This document shows positions 42,302 to 51,161 of a DNA stretch of 64,000 bases, one piece after another (the stretch's first letter is position 1; each line of letters begins with the position of its first letter). Source of the stretch: Oscillospiraceae bacterium (GTDB lineage Bacteria > Bacillota > Clostridia > Oscillospirales > Acutalibacteraceae); assembly GCA_015066245.1 (NCBI GenBank), contig SVOS01000003.1, positions 149,019-213,018 of the forward strand, read 5' to 3'. The position numbers and the translations under genes are program-made. The notes under the pieces were generated by a model. That model was not told the DNA's origin. It saw only the letters and a program-made list of their open reading frames with translations, and ran no database searches.

Positions 42302-44157
42302 TGTATCCTAAGGAAGTTGAAAAAGTATTATTAAAGGTTCAAAAACCCGGCAAATATACCGGCGGAGAGCTTAATGCAGTTGTTAAAGAAAAATCTCAGG
42401 TAGATTTAAGATTTGCATTTTGTTTTCCTGACACCTACGAAGTTGGCATGTCTCATCTTGGCATGAAGATTCTCTACAGCCTCTTCAATTCTGTTCCTTA
42501 TATCTGGTGCGAGCGTGTTTTTGCTCCATGGATTGATATGGAAGAGCAGATGATAAAACACAACATCCCTCTTTATGCACTTGAGAGTGGTGACCCGTTA
42601 TCCGAGTTTGATTTTATCGGCTTTACTCTTCAGTATGAGCTTTCCTACACAAATGTTCTCAACATGCTTAAAATGGGAAATGTTCCCGTATTGTCAAAAG
42701 ATAGAAACCAGCTCAAAAACATTGTTGTGGCTGGCGGAGCTTGTGCATCTAACCCTGAGCCTTTAGCTGATTTTGTCGATATTTTCTTTATTGGCGAAGG
42801 TGAAGAAGTAGACCTTGAGGTAATGGAGCTTTTCAGAGAGTGCAGAAAGAACAACGAATCCAAGCAGGAGTTTTTGATAAAAGCTGCTCAGATTGAAGGC
42901 GTGTATGTACCTGCGCTCTATGATGTTGAATATAATGATGACGGCACCATCAAGAGTTTTACAGCAAAGCACGGAGCACCTGAAAAAATCAGCAAACGTA
43001 TTATTATGGATATGGATAAATCTTACTTTCCTGATTCATTTGTTGTTCCCAATGTTGAAATCGTTCACGACAGAGCGGTTTCTGAGATTTTCAGAGGGTG
43101 TATCCGCGGATGCCGTTTCTGCCAGGCAGGATTTATGAACCGCCCTGTCAGAGAAAAATCCATAGACACCATAAGCGACCAGTGCTATAAACTTTGTAAG
43201 AATACGGGTTATGATGAAGTATCTTTGACATCTCTTTCGTCCAGCGATTATTCTCAGATTGTACCATTGCTTACTAAACTTACTGAGTGGACAGACGAAG
43301 AGAAAGTCAGCCTTTCTTTGCCATCCCTTCGTGTTGATGGCTTTACTGATGAAATTATGAGCAAAATTAAAACCGTCCGTAAATCGGGACTTACTTTTGC
43401 TCCTGAAGCAGGTACCCAAAGACTTCGTGATGCAATCAACAAAAACGTCCGCGAAGATGAGCTGCTGGAGACATGCAAAACTGCTTTTAATGGCGGCTGG
43501 ACCAATATCAAGCTTTATTTTATGACGGGATTGCCTACAGAAACTGATGAGGACTTAGAGGGTATCGCAAACTTAGGACAAGCCGTTGTCAATACTTTCT
43601 ACAGATGCGAAAATCGCGCAAAGGGCAGGGGAGTAAATGTAACTTGCTCGGCATCATCCTTTATTCCAAAGCCTTTCACACCTTTCCAGTGGGAAGCTCA
43701 GGATGACATCCCTGAAATTAAAAGAAAGCAAATGGTTGTAAAGAACGCGATTAAGACAAAGAAGATTACTTTTAATTACCATGATGCTGCGACTACCTTC
43801 CTTGAGGGCGTTTTTGCACGAGGCGACAGAAAACTTTGTAAGGTAATGCTGAAGGCCTGCGAAAAGGGTTTTCACTTTGATGGATGGAATGACTGTTTTT
43901 CAATTGATAAATGGTTTGAGCTTTTCGAGGAGTGCGAAATAGACCCCACATTCTATACTTCTCGTAAGCGTAGCTTTGATGAGATTCTTCCCTGGGATTT
44001 CATAGACTATGGTGTAAATAAGAGCTTTTTGAAATCCGAGTGTTTAAAGGCTTATGAAAGCGTAACCACACCTAATTGCAGAGAAAAATGCTCTGCATGC
44101 GGTGCTGCAAAATACAAAGGAGGTGTTTGCTATGAAAAATGTAAGAATATGGTTTAA
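42301..44157 (+). CDS. TIGR03960-family B12-binding-type radical SAM protein
   Basis: 618 residues. N-terminal domain with FCFPDTYEVGMSHLGMKILY and a B12-binding-like alpha/beta region (about 20-200), then the radical SAM domain with FRGCIRGCRFCQAGF (CX3CX2C, about residues 264-276), TSLSSSDYSQI, GLTFAPEAGTQRLRD and KLYFMTGLPTE. The C-terminus has a Cys-rich NCREKCSACGAA segment. Function is not established; it is nearly always next to the TIGR03936 gene, as here, and is thought to work on RNA or protein. The gene order after the M50 protease is the conserved clostridial one. Confidence 0.92.
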   Translation: MYPKEVEKVLLKVQKPGKYTGGELNAVVKEKSQVDLRFAFCFPDTYEVGMSHLGMKILYSLFNSVPYIWCERVFAPWIDMEEQMIKHNIPLYALESGDPLSEFDFIGFTLQYELSYTNVLNMLKMGNVPVLSKDRNQLKNIVVAGGACASNPEPLADFVDIFFIGEGEEVDLEVMELFRECRKNNESKQEFLIKAAQIEGVYVPALYDVEYNDDGTIKSFTAKHGAPEKISKRIIMDMDKSYFPDSFVVPNVEIVHDRAVSEIFRGCIRGCRFCQAGFMNRPVREKSIDTISDQCYKLCKNTGYDEVSLTSLSSSDYSQIVPLLTKLTEWTDEEKVSLSLPSLRVDGFTDEIMSKIKTVRKSGLTFAPEAGTQRLRDAINKNVREDELLETCKTAFNGGWTNIKLYFMTGLPTETDEDLEGIANLGQAVVNTFYRCENRAKGRGVNVTCSASSFIPKPFTPFQWEAQDDIPEIKRKQMVVKNAIKTKKITFNYHDAATTFLEGVFARGDRKLCKVMLKACEKGFHFDGWNDCFSIDKWFELFEECEIDPTFYTSRKRSFDEILPWDFIDYGVNKSFLKSECLKAYESVTTPNCREKCSACGAAKYKGGVCYEKCKNMV

Positions 44158-44791
44158 AAAAGACAAAGAGTGCAGATTTATTTCTCACCTTGACCTTAAC
44201 CGTGTGATGCTGAGAACTGTTTTCAGAGCCAAACTTCCTATCTGGTACACCGAGGGTTTTAATCCTCATCCCTTTATTACTTTTCCTCTTCCTTTGTCTT
44301 TAGGATTCAGAGGCGAGAGTGAATGTATGGATGTACGTTTTTTGGATGAAAACTTTGACCTTACAAAGGTTTCAGAGGTTATGAATATGTATCTTCCTGA
44401 GGGTATCAGAGTATACGCTGCAACTGAATGCAGAATGAAACCGGGAGATATTGCTTTTGCAAAATTCACCGCGAAGCTTCAATCAGATGTATTAAGCGCA
44501 ATAGAACTTAAAAATGAACTGTGCGAGCTTATGATTTTAGATGAGTTTCTTGTTCCAAAGAAGACAAAATCGGGAATTAAGGACGTTAACGTATCTGAAT
44601 ACTTGAAGCTTATAGAGATTGTGAACACTGATGATTCTCTTAATATCGCTGTAACACTCCCTGCAGGAAGTACAAATAACGTAAATATCCAGCTTCTTAT
44701 CAATGCCCTCGAAAGCTACGTGAAGTCCGATGTTTACTATGATATTACCAGAGTCGGCGTGTTCGACAAGGAGATGAACCCCTTTGCATAA
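44132..44791 (+). CDS. TIGR03936-family radical-SAM-associated protein (DUF2344)
   Basis: 219 residues from the ATG 7 bases after AGGAGG (the frame is open to 44102, inside the previous gene). Conserved start VRIWFKKDKECRFISHLDLNRVMLRTVFRA (in part) and YTEGFNPHPFITFPLPLSLGF define DUF2344. It overlaps the TIGR03960 gene by 26 bases, an arrangement that in some species becomes a fusion. The ribonuclease G/rplU genes that usually follow in Clostridia are absent here. Confidence 0.9.
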   Translation: MKNVRIWFKKDKECRFISHLDLNRVMLRTVFRAKLPIWYTEGFNPHPFITFPLPLSLGFRGESECMDVRFLDENFDLTKVSEVMNMYLPEGIRVYAATECRMKPGDIAFAKFTAKLQSDVLSAIELKNELCELMILDEFLVPKKTKSGIKDVNVSEYLKLIEIVNTDDSLNIAVTLPAGSTNNVNIQLLINALESYVKSDVYYDITRVGVFDKEMNPFA

Positions 44792-45476
44792 GCCGAAATT
44801 TGAGATCGTTCTTGTTGATGCCGACGAAACGATTTTTGATTTTCAAAAAGCCGAGTATACCGCTTTTAATATGACCTTGAATTCATTTGGTAAGAATTGC
44901 TCTGACGACGATTTCAAAGTTTATAGCGATATTAATCTTAAATGTTGGAAAGAGCTTGAAAAAGGTACTATAAGCCGCGAAACGCTCAAGGTGAAGCGTT
45001 TTGATATGTGGTTTGAGTATATGGGGATTGAGCTTGATTCAAAGGAGTTTAATGACCGATATGCGCCGAATCTTGGCAAATGCGGTTTTTTAATTCCCGG
45101 TGCTTATGAATTTTTAGAAAATCTAAGTAAAATCTGCAATGTTTACATAATAACAAACGGACTTGTTGCATCTCAGACAGGGCGGTTTAATGCAAGTACC
45201 ATTAAGCCTTTTATAAAAAAATTATATATTTCTGAGGCTATTGGGTTTTCAAAACCCAAAAAAGAATTTTTCGATTTCTGCATTGATGATATAGGCGATT
45301 GCGACAGGTCGAAGTATATTGTTCTTGGCGATTCTCTTACTTCAGATATGCAGGGCGGAAGGAATGCGAGTATAGTAACCTGCAGATATTCAAGAAACGG
45401 TGAAATGACCCGAAGTCCGCTTTGTGATTATGAGATTGACTGCTATGAGGATTTCTTTAAAATTCTTTACACTTGA
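44784..45476 (+). CDS. YjjG-family HAD nucleotidase
   Basis: 230 residues with a TTG start, chosen because AAGGAG lies 10 bases upstream and no ATG precedes the core. HAD motifs: I VDADETIFDF, II ITNGL, III KPKKEFFDF with the Lys, IV VLGDSLTSDMQGG. The cap is the alpha-helical C1 type. YjjG-like enzymes dephosphorylate non-canonical pyrimidine nucleotides; the exact substrate is uncertain. It overlaps the upstream gene by 8 bases. Confidence 0.85.
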   Translation: MHKPKFEIVLVDADETIFDFQKAEYTAFNMTLNSFGKNCSDDDFKVYSDINLKCWKELEKGTISRETLKVKRFDMWFEYMGIELDSKEFNDRYAPNLGKCGFLIPGAYEFLENLSKICNVYIITNGLVASQTGRFNASTIKPFIKKLYISEAIGFSKPKKEFFDFCIDDIGDCDRSKYIVLGDSLTSDMQGGRNASIVTCRYSRNGEMTRSPLCDYEIDCYEDFFKILYT

Positions 45477-45513
45477 CAAAATAATAAAAATTTCAAAAAA
45501 ATGAAAAAAAGAC

Positions 45514-45542
45514 TTGATTTTTTTATTTAGTTGCTATATAAT
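45514..45542 (+). promoter_or_regulatory. tRNA-Ser promoter
   Basis: TTGATT, a 17-base spacer and perfect TATAAT, 17 bases before the tRNA. A short inverted repeat TTGAC-GTT-GTCAA lies at the likely start site. Confidence 0.75.
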
Positions 45543-45559
45543 AGTTGACGTTGTCAAAC

Positions 45560-45652
45560 GCAGAGATGTCCGAGCTGGCCGAAGGAGCACGATTGGAAAT
45601 CGTGTGTACGGCTAAAACCGTACCAAGGGTTCGAATCCCTTTCTCTGCGCCA
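45560..45652 (+). tRNA. tRNA-Ser(GGA)
   Basis: 93 nt, class II, encoded CCA. Acceptor GCAGAGA / TCTCTGC with G73; anticodon stem ACGAT/ATCGT with loop TGGAAA around anticodon GGA; long variable arm TGTACGGCTAAAACCGTACC; T-arm AAGGGTTCGAATCCCTT. Confidence 0.95.
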
Positions 45653-45653
45653 C

Positions 45654-45685
45654 AAGCACCTGCTTTTATGCAGGTGCTTTTTTTC
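45654..45685 (+). terminator. tRNA-Ser terminator
   Basis: A perfect 10-bp stem AAGCACCTGC / GCAGGTGCTT with a six-base loop, followed by TTTTTT, one base after the tRNA. Confidence 0.9.
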
Positions 45686-45703
45686 ATATTCCGAGGTGAA
45701 TTT

Positions 45704-46174
45704 ATGAGCGATTATATAATGTGGTTACGCTCCTTTGTTGGACATCAACCCTTACTGCAATGCGGAGCAGGCGTCATAGTAGAGAATGATAAAGGGCAGA
45801 TTCTCCTGATTAAGCGAACAGATAACGGTTGCTGGGGCTATGCAGGTGGAGCAGTAGAATTAGGAGAAAAGGTAGAGGATGCTGCTTGTCGCGAGCTTTT
45901 TGAAGAAACGGGACTTCTGGCTGATAACTTAGAATTATTTTCCGTATTTTCAGGAGAAGATAACCGATATACATACCCGAATGGTGATGAGGTGCATAAT
46001 ATTGACATTGTTTATATTTGCCGCGAGTTTCACGGTGAGTTGCTGCTGAGTACTTCGGAAGCAAGTGAAATTAAGTTTTTTGATATAAATTGTATCCCTG
46101 CAAATATTTCACCTCCGCTTATTATTCCTATCGAGAAATATATAAGTATGCGTAAAAAGACATCCTGCAGATAA
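45704..46174 (+). CDS. Nudix hydrolase
   Basis: 156 residues from the ATG after CCGAGGTGAATTT; a longer open frame runs through the tRNA-Ser gene and is not real. The Nudix box is complete: G49-x5-E55-x7-R63-E64-L-x-E67-E68-x-G70-L (GGAVELGEKVEDAACRELFEETGL in part). It hydrolyses a nucleoside diphosphate linked to another group; the substrate is not predictable. The terminator hairpin starts inside its last codons. Confidence 0.92.
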   Translation: MSDYIMWLRSFVGHQPLLQCGAGVIVENDKGQILLIKRTDNGCWGYAGGAVELGEKVEDAACRELFEETGLLADNLELFSVFSGEDNRYTYPNGDEVHNIDIVYICREFHGELLLSTSEASEIKFFDINCIPANISPPLIIPIEKYISMRKKTSCR

Positions 46175-46195
46175 GTCTGCAGGATGTCTTTTATT
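46159..46195. terminator. Bidirectional terminator between Nudix gene and tadA
   Basis: A perfect 13-bp stem GACATCCTGCAGA / TCTGCAGGATGTC with loop TAAG, followed by TTTTATTTTC. The 5' arm overlaps the end of the Nudix gene, including the stop codon region. Confidence 0.88.
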
Positions 46196-46637
46196 TTCTT
46201 ATTGATTTAAAAAAATCTGTTAATATTTTTCCGCATTCATCTTCCATTATTCCGCCAAAACACTGGGGCTTATGGGTAAAGGGGAGTGAAAACAGATTGG
46301 TAACGCTGCCGCAGGCACCATTTTTAAGGTCAAATGCTCCGAAAACCACTTTGTCTATTTTTGAATTAATAATTGCACCTGCACACATTGGGCAAGGCTC
46401 AAGAGTAACATATAATTCGCATCCCGACAAATTCGTTGTGCCCAGATTCTGATTAGCGTTGGTTATTGCAACAATCTCGGCATGAAGAACACCGTTATTT
46501 TCTTTCTCTTTGAGGTTTCTGCCGGTTGATATTATTTTCCCTTCTTTAACTATAACTGCACCTACCGGTACATCGTCGGTTTCTAAGCACATTGCGGCTT
46601 CATTTAAAGCCAGAGCCATAAAATCATATCTGTCCAT
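46191..46637 (-). CDS. tadA: tRNA adenosine(34) deaminase TadA
   Basis: 148 residues. Cytidine-deaminase fold with zinc/catalytic motifs HAE (52-54) and PCPMC (81-85), plus DDVPVGAVIVKEGKII at the N-terminus. It converts A34 to inosine in tRNA-Arg(ACG), allowing wobble decoding. It is 1 base downstream of the CPBP protease gene on the minus strand. Confidence 0.93.
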   Translation of the reverse strand: MDRYDFMALALNEAAMCLETDDVPVGAVIVKEGKIISTGRNLKEKENNGVLHAEIVAITNANQNLGTTNLSGCELYVTLEPCPMCAGAIINSKIDKVVFGAFDLKNGACGSVTNLFSLPFTHKPQCFGGIMEDECGKILTDFFKSIRK

Positions 46638-46638
46638 A

Positions 46639-47688
46639 TCAGGTAATAATATTCAGCATCATAAGACATTCGAAAAGACAAAGCACAGTGAAAATGATGA
46701 TAGTTGCTGAGGTAGCAAATATTCTGATTCTTGCCTTAAAGTCTAAGAGTCCTTCATACTTTTTGAAAACAAACAAATTTTTGTCACGTTTTGAAAGCTT
46801 ACATACAAGTATTATCGCAAAAGCAAACATAATAAGATAAACGCTGAGATATATAATGTCTATAACATTTTCAGTAAGTCCGATTTTACCGCAGTTTTCA
46901 TAGGCTATATCGCCTATAACAGACATAAGGTTATTGAAGCCGTGGATAAGCATTGATGGAATTATGGAGCCTGTGTAAATTAATGCCCAGCCTGCTGCAA
47001 GACCTACAACAAACGCAAAAGGTGCCTGAACAAAATTACCGTGCATTATGCCAAATAAAAAGGCAGAAACTACCAATGCAAAACCATCGCCAAACTTTCT
47101 GAGCCTTCCTAAGATCAAACCCCTGTAAACAAGCTCTTCGGTTACTGCAGGTACAAAAGCTACGGAAAGAATGTATACAATATGCTCGATTATACTAGTG
47201 CTGCCGGTTGAGCCGAGACTGTAAGTAGGGTCGATACCAAATAAATTAAAATCAGTAATAAATATCTGAGCAATATAATTTGCACAAATACAAACTACAA
47301 AGCCGATGATTACTACTGCAGAAGTCTTTTTGAACGATGTCTTTCTGTGCGGGAAGACCTGAGTAAAATCTGTCTTAGTGATTTTTGCAAAGATAACACC
47401 AACTACTCCAAAGCCCAACAATGAAGATATCGAGTTAACAAGCATGTCAGGAATAAGTGTATAGTCAGAGTCTTTCATGAAAGGTGTGCCTGCAAGAGTA
47501 CTTGAGACAAAGCTTACAAAGAATATCGCAGATGCATACAGTGCAAAAAAAGAAATCAGACACAATAGCCCTGTCGAGATACACTTGTTTCTAAGCTCTC
47601 TGTGCTCAATTTTTTTCTGTTGCTCCTTTAGTTGCTCTTCAGTCAGGGGTATAGGTTCTGCAACAGAATAGTTATATTGATAATTCAT
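46639..47688 (-). CDS. CPBP-family intramembrane glutamic protease
   Basis: 349 residues from the ATG 8 bases after GGAG (a GTG nine bases upstream is less likely). About eight membrane helices. The CPBP/ABI motifs are present: EELVYRG (catalytic Glu pair and Arg), FLFGIMHGNF (His) and SMLIHGFNN. Bacterial members act in bacteriocin immunity or regulated proteolysis; the target is unknown. The N-terminus is cytosolic and rich in Glu/Gln (EEQLKEQQKKIEHREL). Confidence 0.9.
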   Translation of the reverse strand: MNYQYNYSVAEPIPLTEEQLKEQQKKIEHRELRNKCISTGLLCLISFFALYASAIFFVSFVSSTLAGTPFMKDSDYTLIPDMLVNSISSLLGFGVVGVIFAKITKTDFTQVFPHRKTSFKKTSAVVIIGFVVCICANYIAQIFITDFNLFGIDPTYSLGSTGSTSIIEHIVYILSVAFVPAVTEELVYRGLILGRLRKFGDGFALVVSAFLFGIMHGNFVQAPFAFVVGLAAGWALIYTGSIIPSMLIHGFNNLMSVIGDIAYENCGKIGLTENVIDIIYLSVYLIMFAFAIILVCKLSKRDKNLFVFKKYEGLLDFKARIRIFATSATIIIFTVLCLFECLMMLNIIT

Positions 47689-47708
47689 AATAATCACTCC
47701 ATTTTTTT

Positions 47709-47737
47709 ATTCTACCATAAATTATTATATATTTCAA
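47709..47737 (-). promoter_or_regulatory. Promoter of the CPBP-tadA operon
   Basis: Minus strand: TTGAAA, a 17-base spacer, TAGAAT, 20 bases before the start codon. Confidence 0.68.
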
Positions 47738-47838
47738 TAAATCATTTGCTATGACTTTACAAAAATAAAATGTCATGATATATTTAATTGAAGAAACTGA
47801 AATTTATAGGTGGTTTCATAATTTTTTTGCTAAACCTA

Positions 47839-47867
47839 TTGACTTTTCAGTTCTGTTATAGTATTAT
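47839..47867 (+). promoter_or_regulatory. Promoter of the infC operon
   Basis: TTGACT, a 17-base spacer, TATTAT. It lies about 155 bases before infC, leaving a long structured leader. Confidence 0.75.
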
Positions 47868-47879
47868 ACTCAAGTAATA

Positions 47880-48007
47880 ATAAAGTAAAGCGAATAGCTT
47901 TCACCTGTGGGGTGCTGTCTGCACGGGTCAATATTACAGGATTTATACTATTTCCTTGTATTATTGTGCGGACAGTGTATACTGTCCGCTTTCTTTTTAT
48001 CAAAACT
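47880..48007 (+). promoter_or_regulatory. infC leader: probable L20-type transcription attenuator
   Basis: The leader can fold two ways. Terminator: GCGGACAGT (47968-47976) with ACTGTCCGC (47981-47989), then TTTCTTTTT. Antiterminator: CTGTCTGCAC (47915-47924) pairs with GTGCGGACAG (47966-47975), nine Watson-Crick pairs plus one G-U, which blocks the terminator. An outer CCTGT/ACAGG helix (47904-47908, 47936-47940) is also possible. In Bacillus, L20 binds such a leader to repress infC-rpmI-rplT; L20 as effector here is inference. Confidence 0.7.
47968..47999 (+). terminator. Attenuator hairpin upstream of infC
   Basis: A perfect 9-bp stem with loop GTAT, followed by TTTCTTTTT. It ends before the infC ribosome binding site, so it stops transcription before the operon. 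Confidence 0.82.
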
Positions 48008-48021
48008 GGAGGTGCTTTAAC

Positions 48022-48540
48022 ATTAGCAAACAGGAAGTTCTCATCAACGAGAAAATTCGTTGCGACGAGCTCAGAGTAATCGGTACAGATGGTGCTCAGC
48101 TTGGTATTATGACAAGCGAGGCAGCTCTCAAGCTCGCATTTGACCAGAATCTTGACTTGGTACTTATTGCCGCACAGGCAAAGCCACCCGTTGGTAAAAT
48201 TATGGATTATGGCAAGTATCGTTTCGAGCAGGCAAAGAAAGAAAAAGAAGCCAAGAAGAATCAGAAGGTTATCAATATCAAGGAAGTTCAGCTTTCTCTT
48301 AAGATTGATACTCATGATTTCGACACTAAGAAAAATGCCGCCATTAAGTTTTTATCAAAAGGCGACAAAGTTAAGGTTTCTATCAGATTCAGAGGCAGAG
48401 AGATGGGCCATTCACAGTTCGGTTACGACCTTATGGAGCGTTTTGCCAATGATTGTGCAGAGGTTTCTAATGTTGAGAAACCCGCAAAGCTTGAAGGTCG
48501 CAATATGCTGATGTTCCTTGCTCCCAAACCAGTAAAGTAA
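48022..48540 (+). CDS. infC: Translation initiation factor IF-3
   Basis: 172 residues with the rare ATT start: GGAGGTG (48008-48014) lies 7 bases before ATT, and ISKQEVLINEKIRCDELRVIG is the normal IF3 N-terminus. No ATG/GTG/TTG fits the binding site. N-domain about 1-75, lysine-rich linker (AKKEKEAKKNQKV), C-domain with IQLSLKIDTHDFDTKKNAAIKFL-type sequence (in part). ATT starts let IF3 repress its own translation in other bacteria. It is the first gene of infC-rpmI-rplT. Confidence 0.95.
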   Translation: MSKQEVLINEKIRCDELRVIGTDGAQLGIMTSEAALKLAFDQNLDLVLIAAQAKPPVGKIMDYGKYRFEQAKKEKEAKKNQKVINIKEVQLSLKIDTHDFDTKKNAAIKFLSKGDKVKVSIRFRGREMGHSQFGYDLMERFANDCAEVSNVEKPAKLEGRNMLMFLAPKPVK

Positions 48541-48562
48541 GAATTAACAGGAGGATAAAATC

Positions 48563-48760
48563 ATGCCCAAAATCAAATCACACAGCGGTGCTAAAAAGCG
48601 CTTTAAGGTTTCCAAGAACGGTAAAGTAATCCGCGCTCACGCTAACAAGAGACACATTCTTAACAAGAAGACAACAAAGCGTAAGAGAGTTCTTCGTCAG
48701 ACAGCTGTTGCAGATGCAACAAACACAAAGCAGATGAAGCGTCTGATTCCTTACAAATAA
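48563..48760 (+). CDS. rpmI: 50S ribosomal protein L35
   Basis: 65 residues, basic, with the family start [21 protein letters not shown] and [15 protein letters not shown]. It binds 23S rRNA in the large subunit. AGGAGGATAAAATC precedes the ATG. It is the second gene of the infC operon. Confidence 0.97.
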   Translation: MPKIKSHSGAKKRFKVSKNGKVIRAHANKRHILNKKTTKRKRVLRQTAVADATNTKQMKRLIPYK

Positions 48761-48789
48761 TCACAAAAGAAACCTGGAGGTAAAATACA

Positions 48790-49137
48790 ATGGCTAGAGT
48801 TAAAGGCGCGATGGCTACTCGCAAAAGAAGAAATAAAGTATTAAAGCTCGCTAAGGGCTACTATGGTGCTAAGTCCAGACACTTCAAGATGGCTAAGCAG
48901 GCTGTTATGAAGTCCGGCAACTATGCTTACATTGGCAGAAAGCAGAGAAAGAGAGATTTCCGTCGTCTTTGGATTACTCGTATCAGCGCTGCTTGCAGAG
49001 CTAACGGCACAAACTATTCAACATTTATGAACGGCCTCAAGAAGGCTAACATCACTCTCAACCGTAAAATGCTTTCCGAGATTGCTATTGCAGATCCCGC
49101 AGCATTTACACAGCTCGTTGAGAAAGTTACTAAATAA
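48790..49137 (+). CDS. rplT: 50S ribosomal protein L20
   Basis: 115 residues, basic N-terminal helix ([21 protein letters not shown]) and the globular C-terminal domain ([33 protein letters not shown]). It is needed early in 50S assembly and is the likely repressor that reads the infC leader. CTGGAGGTAAAATACA precedes the ATG. Confidence 0.97.
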   Translation: MARVKGAMATRKRRNKVLKLAKGYYGAKSRHFKMAKQAVMKSGNYAYIGRKQRKRDFRRLWITRISAACRANGTNYSTFMNGLKKANITLNRKMLSEIAIADPAAFTQLVEKVTK

Positions 49138-49148
49138 AAAAGCTAAAA

Positions 49149-49180
49149 GTGCGCCCGATTTTATGTCGGGCGCATATTTC
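49149..49180 (+). terminator. Terminator after rplT
   Basis: A 10-bp G+C-rich stem GTGCGCCCGA / TCGGGCGCAT (last pair G-U) followed by ATTTCG. The weak U-tract means readthrough into the next gene is possible. Confidence 0.6.
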
Positions 49181-49193
49181 GTGTAGGTGAATT

Positions 49194-49970
49194 ATGCTCA
49201 GTATTACCTCAAAAGACAATAAATTAATCAAAAATATAATTAAACTTATTTCTAAGGCAAAGTATAGAAAAGAACAAGGTTTATTCGTTGTAGAAGGTCT
49301 CAGACTTTGTACGGATGCAATCCGTAGCGGTGCTTCTGTAGAAGCATTTATATGTACAGAGGAAGCTTTGCAGAAACATGCTGACTCTGTAGCTGAACTA
49401 GAAAATTATGCTGATTATTCATATATAGTACCATCAAGTATATTTAGTGCCATCAGTGACACAAAAACACCACAGGGTGTGATTTGTGTTGTAAAAGCAC
49501 TTGACAATAAGCCCCAATTTGATAAAATAAACAATAAGTATGTACTTTTGCAGAATATGCAGGACCCCAGTAATCTCGGCGCTGTTTTAAGATCAGCCGA
49601 TGCACTGGGTTTTTCGGGCGTTATTCTTACAAAAGATTGTTGTGATATTTATAGCCCAAAGGTTTGCAGAGCCAGTATGGGTGCGATTTTCCGTGTTCCA
49701 TTTATCATTTGTGATGACGAATGCGGTTTTGTAAAGGATTTCAATAACGGTGGCATATCTTACGCAGCAGTTGTCCGAAACGGTATCAGTATCACCGATT
49801 TCGATTACAATGAAAACTCTCTGGTTTGCATCGGCAACGAGGGTAACGGACTAACTGATGATTTGGTTAAGGCTTGCACTTATGCGGTAACAATACCTAT
49901 GAGGGGCAACGCCGAATCACTTAATGCAGCAGCGGCTGCGGGAATAATTATGTGGGAAATGGTTAGATGA
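49194..49970 (+). CDS. SpoU/TrmH-family rRNA methyltransferase
   Basis: 258 residues. N-terminal substrate-binding domain (FVVEGLRLCTDAIRSG), then the SPOUT knot domain with motif 1 NMQDPSNLGAVLRSADALGFSG (in part, Arg catalytic), motif 2 IGNEGNGL and motif 3 IPMRGNAESLNAAAAAGI. It 2'-O-methylates a ribose in 23S rRNA or tRNA; the target is not assigned. The ATG follows GTAGGTGAATT. It overlaps dprA by 4 bases. Confidence 0.92.
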   Translation: MLSITSKDNKLIKNIIKLISKAKYRKEQGLFVVEGLRLCTDAIRSGASVEAFICTEEALQKHADSVAELENYADYSYIVPSSIFSAISDTKTPQGVICVVKALDNKPQFDKINNKYVLLQNMQDPSNLGAVLRSADALGFSGVILTKDCCDIYSPKVCRASMGAIFRVPFIICDDECGFVKDFNNGGISYAAVVRNGISITDFDYNENSLVCIGNEGNGLTDDLVKACTYAVTIPMRGNAESLNAAAAAGIIMWEMVR

Positions 49971-51142
49971 AAAAATCTACTCTTTATTATATATGGCTCA
50001 CACTTGGAATTGGCTTTTGCAGCACAAAGGTCAGATATATTCACAAGCTCTATTCCGATATTTCAAAGCTATATGAAGGCTCTGAACAAGAGCTGAGGCT
50101 TTGCGGAGTATTTACAGAGCATGAGATTGATAAACTGCTGAAAACAGATTTATCTGCATCAGAGGCTATTCTCAGACGTTCTGAAGAATTAAACTTCAAA
50201 GTTTATGATATTTCTATGTCTGAATATCCCGACAGACTCAGACAGATTCCCGATGCTCCTGCTGTTATATATGTAAGCGGTGAATTGCCGGATTTTGACA
50301 GTATTAATTCTGTTGCCATAGTAGGAACTCGCAAAGCTACTGTTTACGGCATCAAGACTGCAATGAATTTAGGTATAAATCTCTCCAAAAGCGGATTTGC
50401 TGTTATCAGCGGTGGTGCTTTGGGTATAGATTGTGCTGCACATAAGGGCGTATTGCAAGCAAAGGGTACGGCCATATGCGTCTTAGGTTGTGGTATAGAT
50501 TATAACTACCTTATGGAAAATAAGGATTTGAGAGATGCAGTAGAGAAAACAGGTGCGTTGGTTTCTGAATATCCGCCGGGACACCCGTCTTCTTCTCATA
50601 ATTTCCCGCAACGTAACAGAATTATATCTGCGCTTTCTGATGGTGTAGTTGTGGTAGAGGCTCCAATTAAAAGCGGCTCAATGATAACTGTAGATTTTGC
50701 CCTTAAGCAAGGCAAGGATGTTTTTGCAGTTATGGGTAATGTTGACTCTCCGTATTCTGCAGGCTCTAATCTTCTTATCAAAGAAGGTGCTGTACCTGTG
50801 ACTTGCTGGCAAGATGTCGTTGAGTTTTATAAGGGTGTTGTCGATGAGGGAGTTTATGAAGAATTAGCTAATGATAGTAACTCTGTCGCTTCTGTTCCTT
50901 CTAAAAACAAAGATATTAACGCACATTCTGTAAACAAGCCTGTGCCTGTTCATAAACCGGATATTAACTTAACCGATGACGAAAAAAGCGTATATTATGC
51001 CATCGGTAACGATCCTGTCCATATAGATGTGATTACAGACAGAACTTCTTTACCGCCACATGTGGTAATTAGAATAGTATCATCATTAGAACTTAAGGAT
51101 TTGATTGAGAACACAAACGGCAGATTTTATGCCCTAAAATAA
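49967..51142 (+). CDS. dprA: DNA-processing protein DprA (Smf)
   Basis: 391 residues: an N-terminal helical SAM-like region, the Rossmann ssDNA-binding core (VAIVGTRKATVYG, ISGGALGIDCAAHKG, SEYPPGHPSSSHNFPQRNRIISALS in part) and a C-terminal winged helix (DDEKSVYYAIGNDPVHIDVI) after an unstructured linker. DprA loads RecA onto incoming single-stranded DNA during natural transformation. The location before topA is common in Firmicutes. Confidence 0.95.
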   Translation: MKKSTLYYIWLTLGIGFCSTKVRYIHKLYSDISKLYEGSEQELRLCGVFTEHEIDKLLKTDLSASEAILRRSEELNFKVYDISMSEYPDRLRQIPDAPAVIYVSGELPDFDSINSVAIVGTRKATVYGIKTAMNLGINLSKSGFAVISGGALGIDCAAHKGVLQAKGTAICVLGCGIDYNYLMENKDLRDAVEKTGALVSEYPPGHPSSSHNFPQRNRIISALSDGVVVVEAPIKSGSMITVDFALKQGKDVFAVMGNVDSPYSAGSNLLIKEGAVPVTCWQDVVEFYKGVVDEGVYEELANDSNSVASVPSKNKDINAHSVNKPVPVHKPDINLTDDEKSVYYAIGNDPVHIDVITDRTSLPPHVVIRIVSSLELKDLIENTNGRFYALK

Positions 51143-51161
51143 ATCGGAGGTATATGTATAT

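Noticed and set aside
45545..45703. Extended N-terminus of the Nudix protein
   Set aside because: This part is the tRNA-Ser gene and its terminator; a good ribosome binding site precedes ATG 45704.
47956..48021. ATG-started extension of infC
   Set aside because: It would lie across the attenuator hairpin and the ribosome binding site; the ATT at 48022 fits family and spacing.
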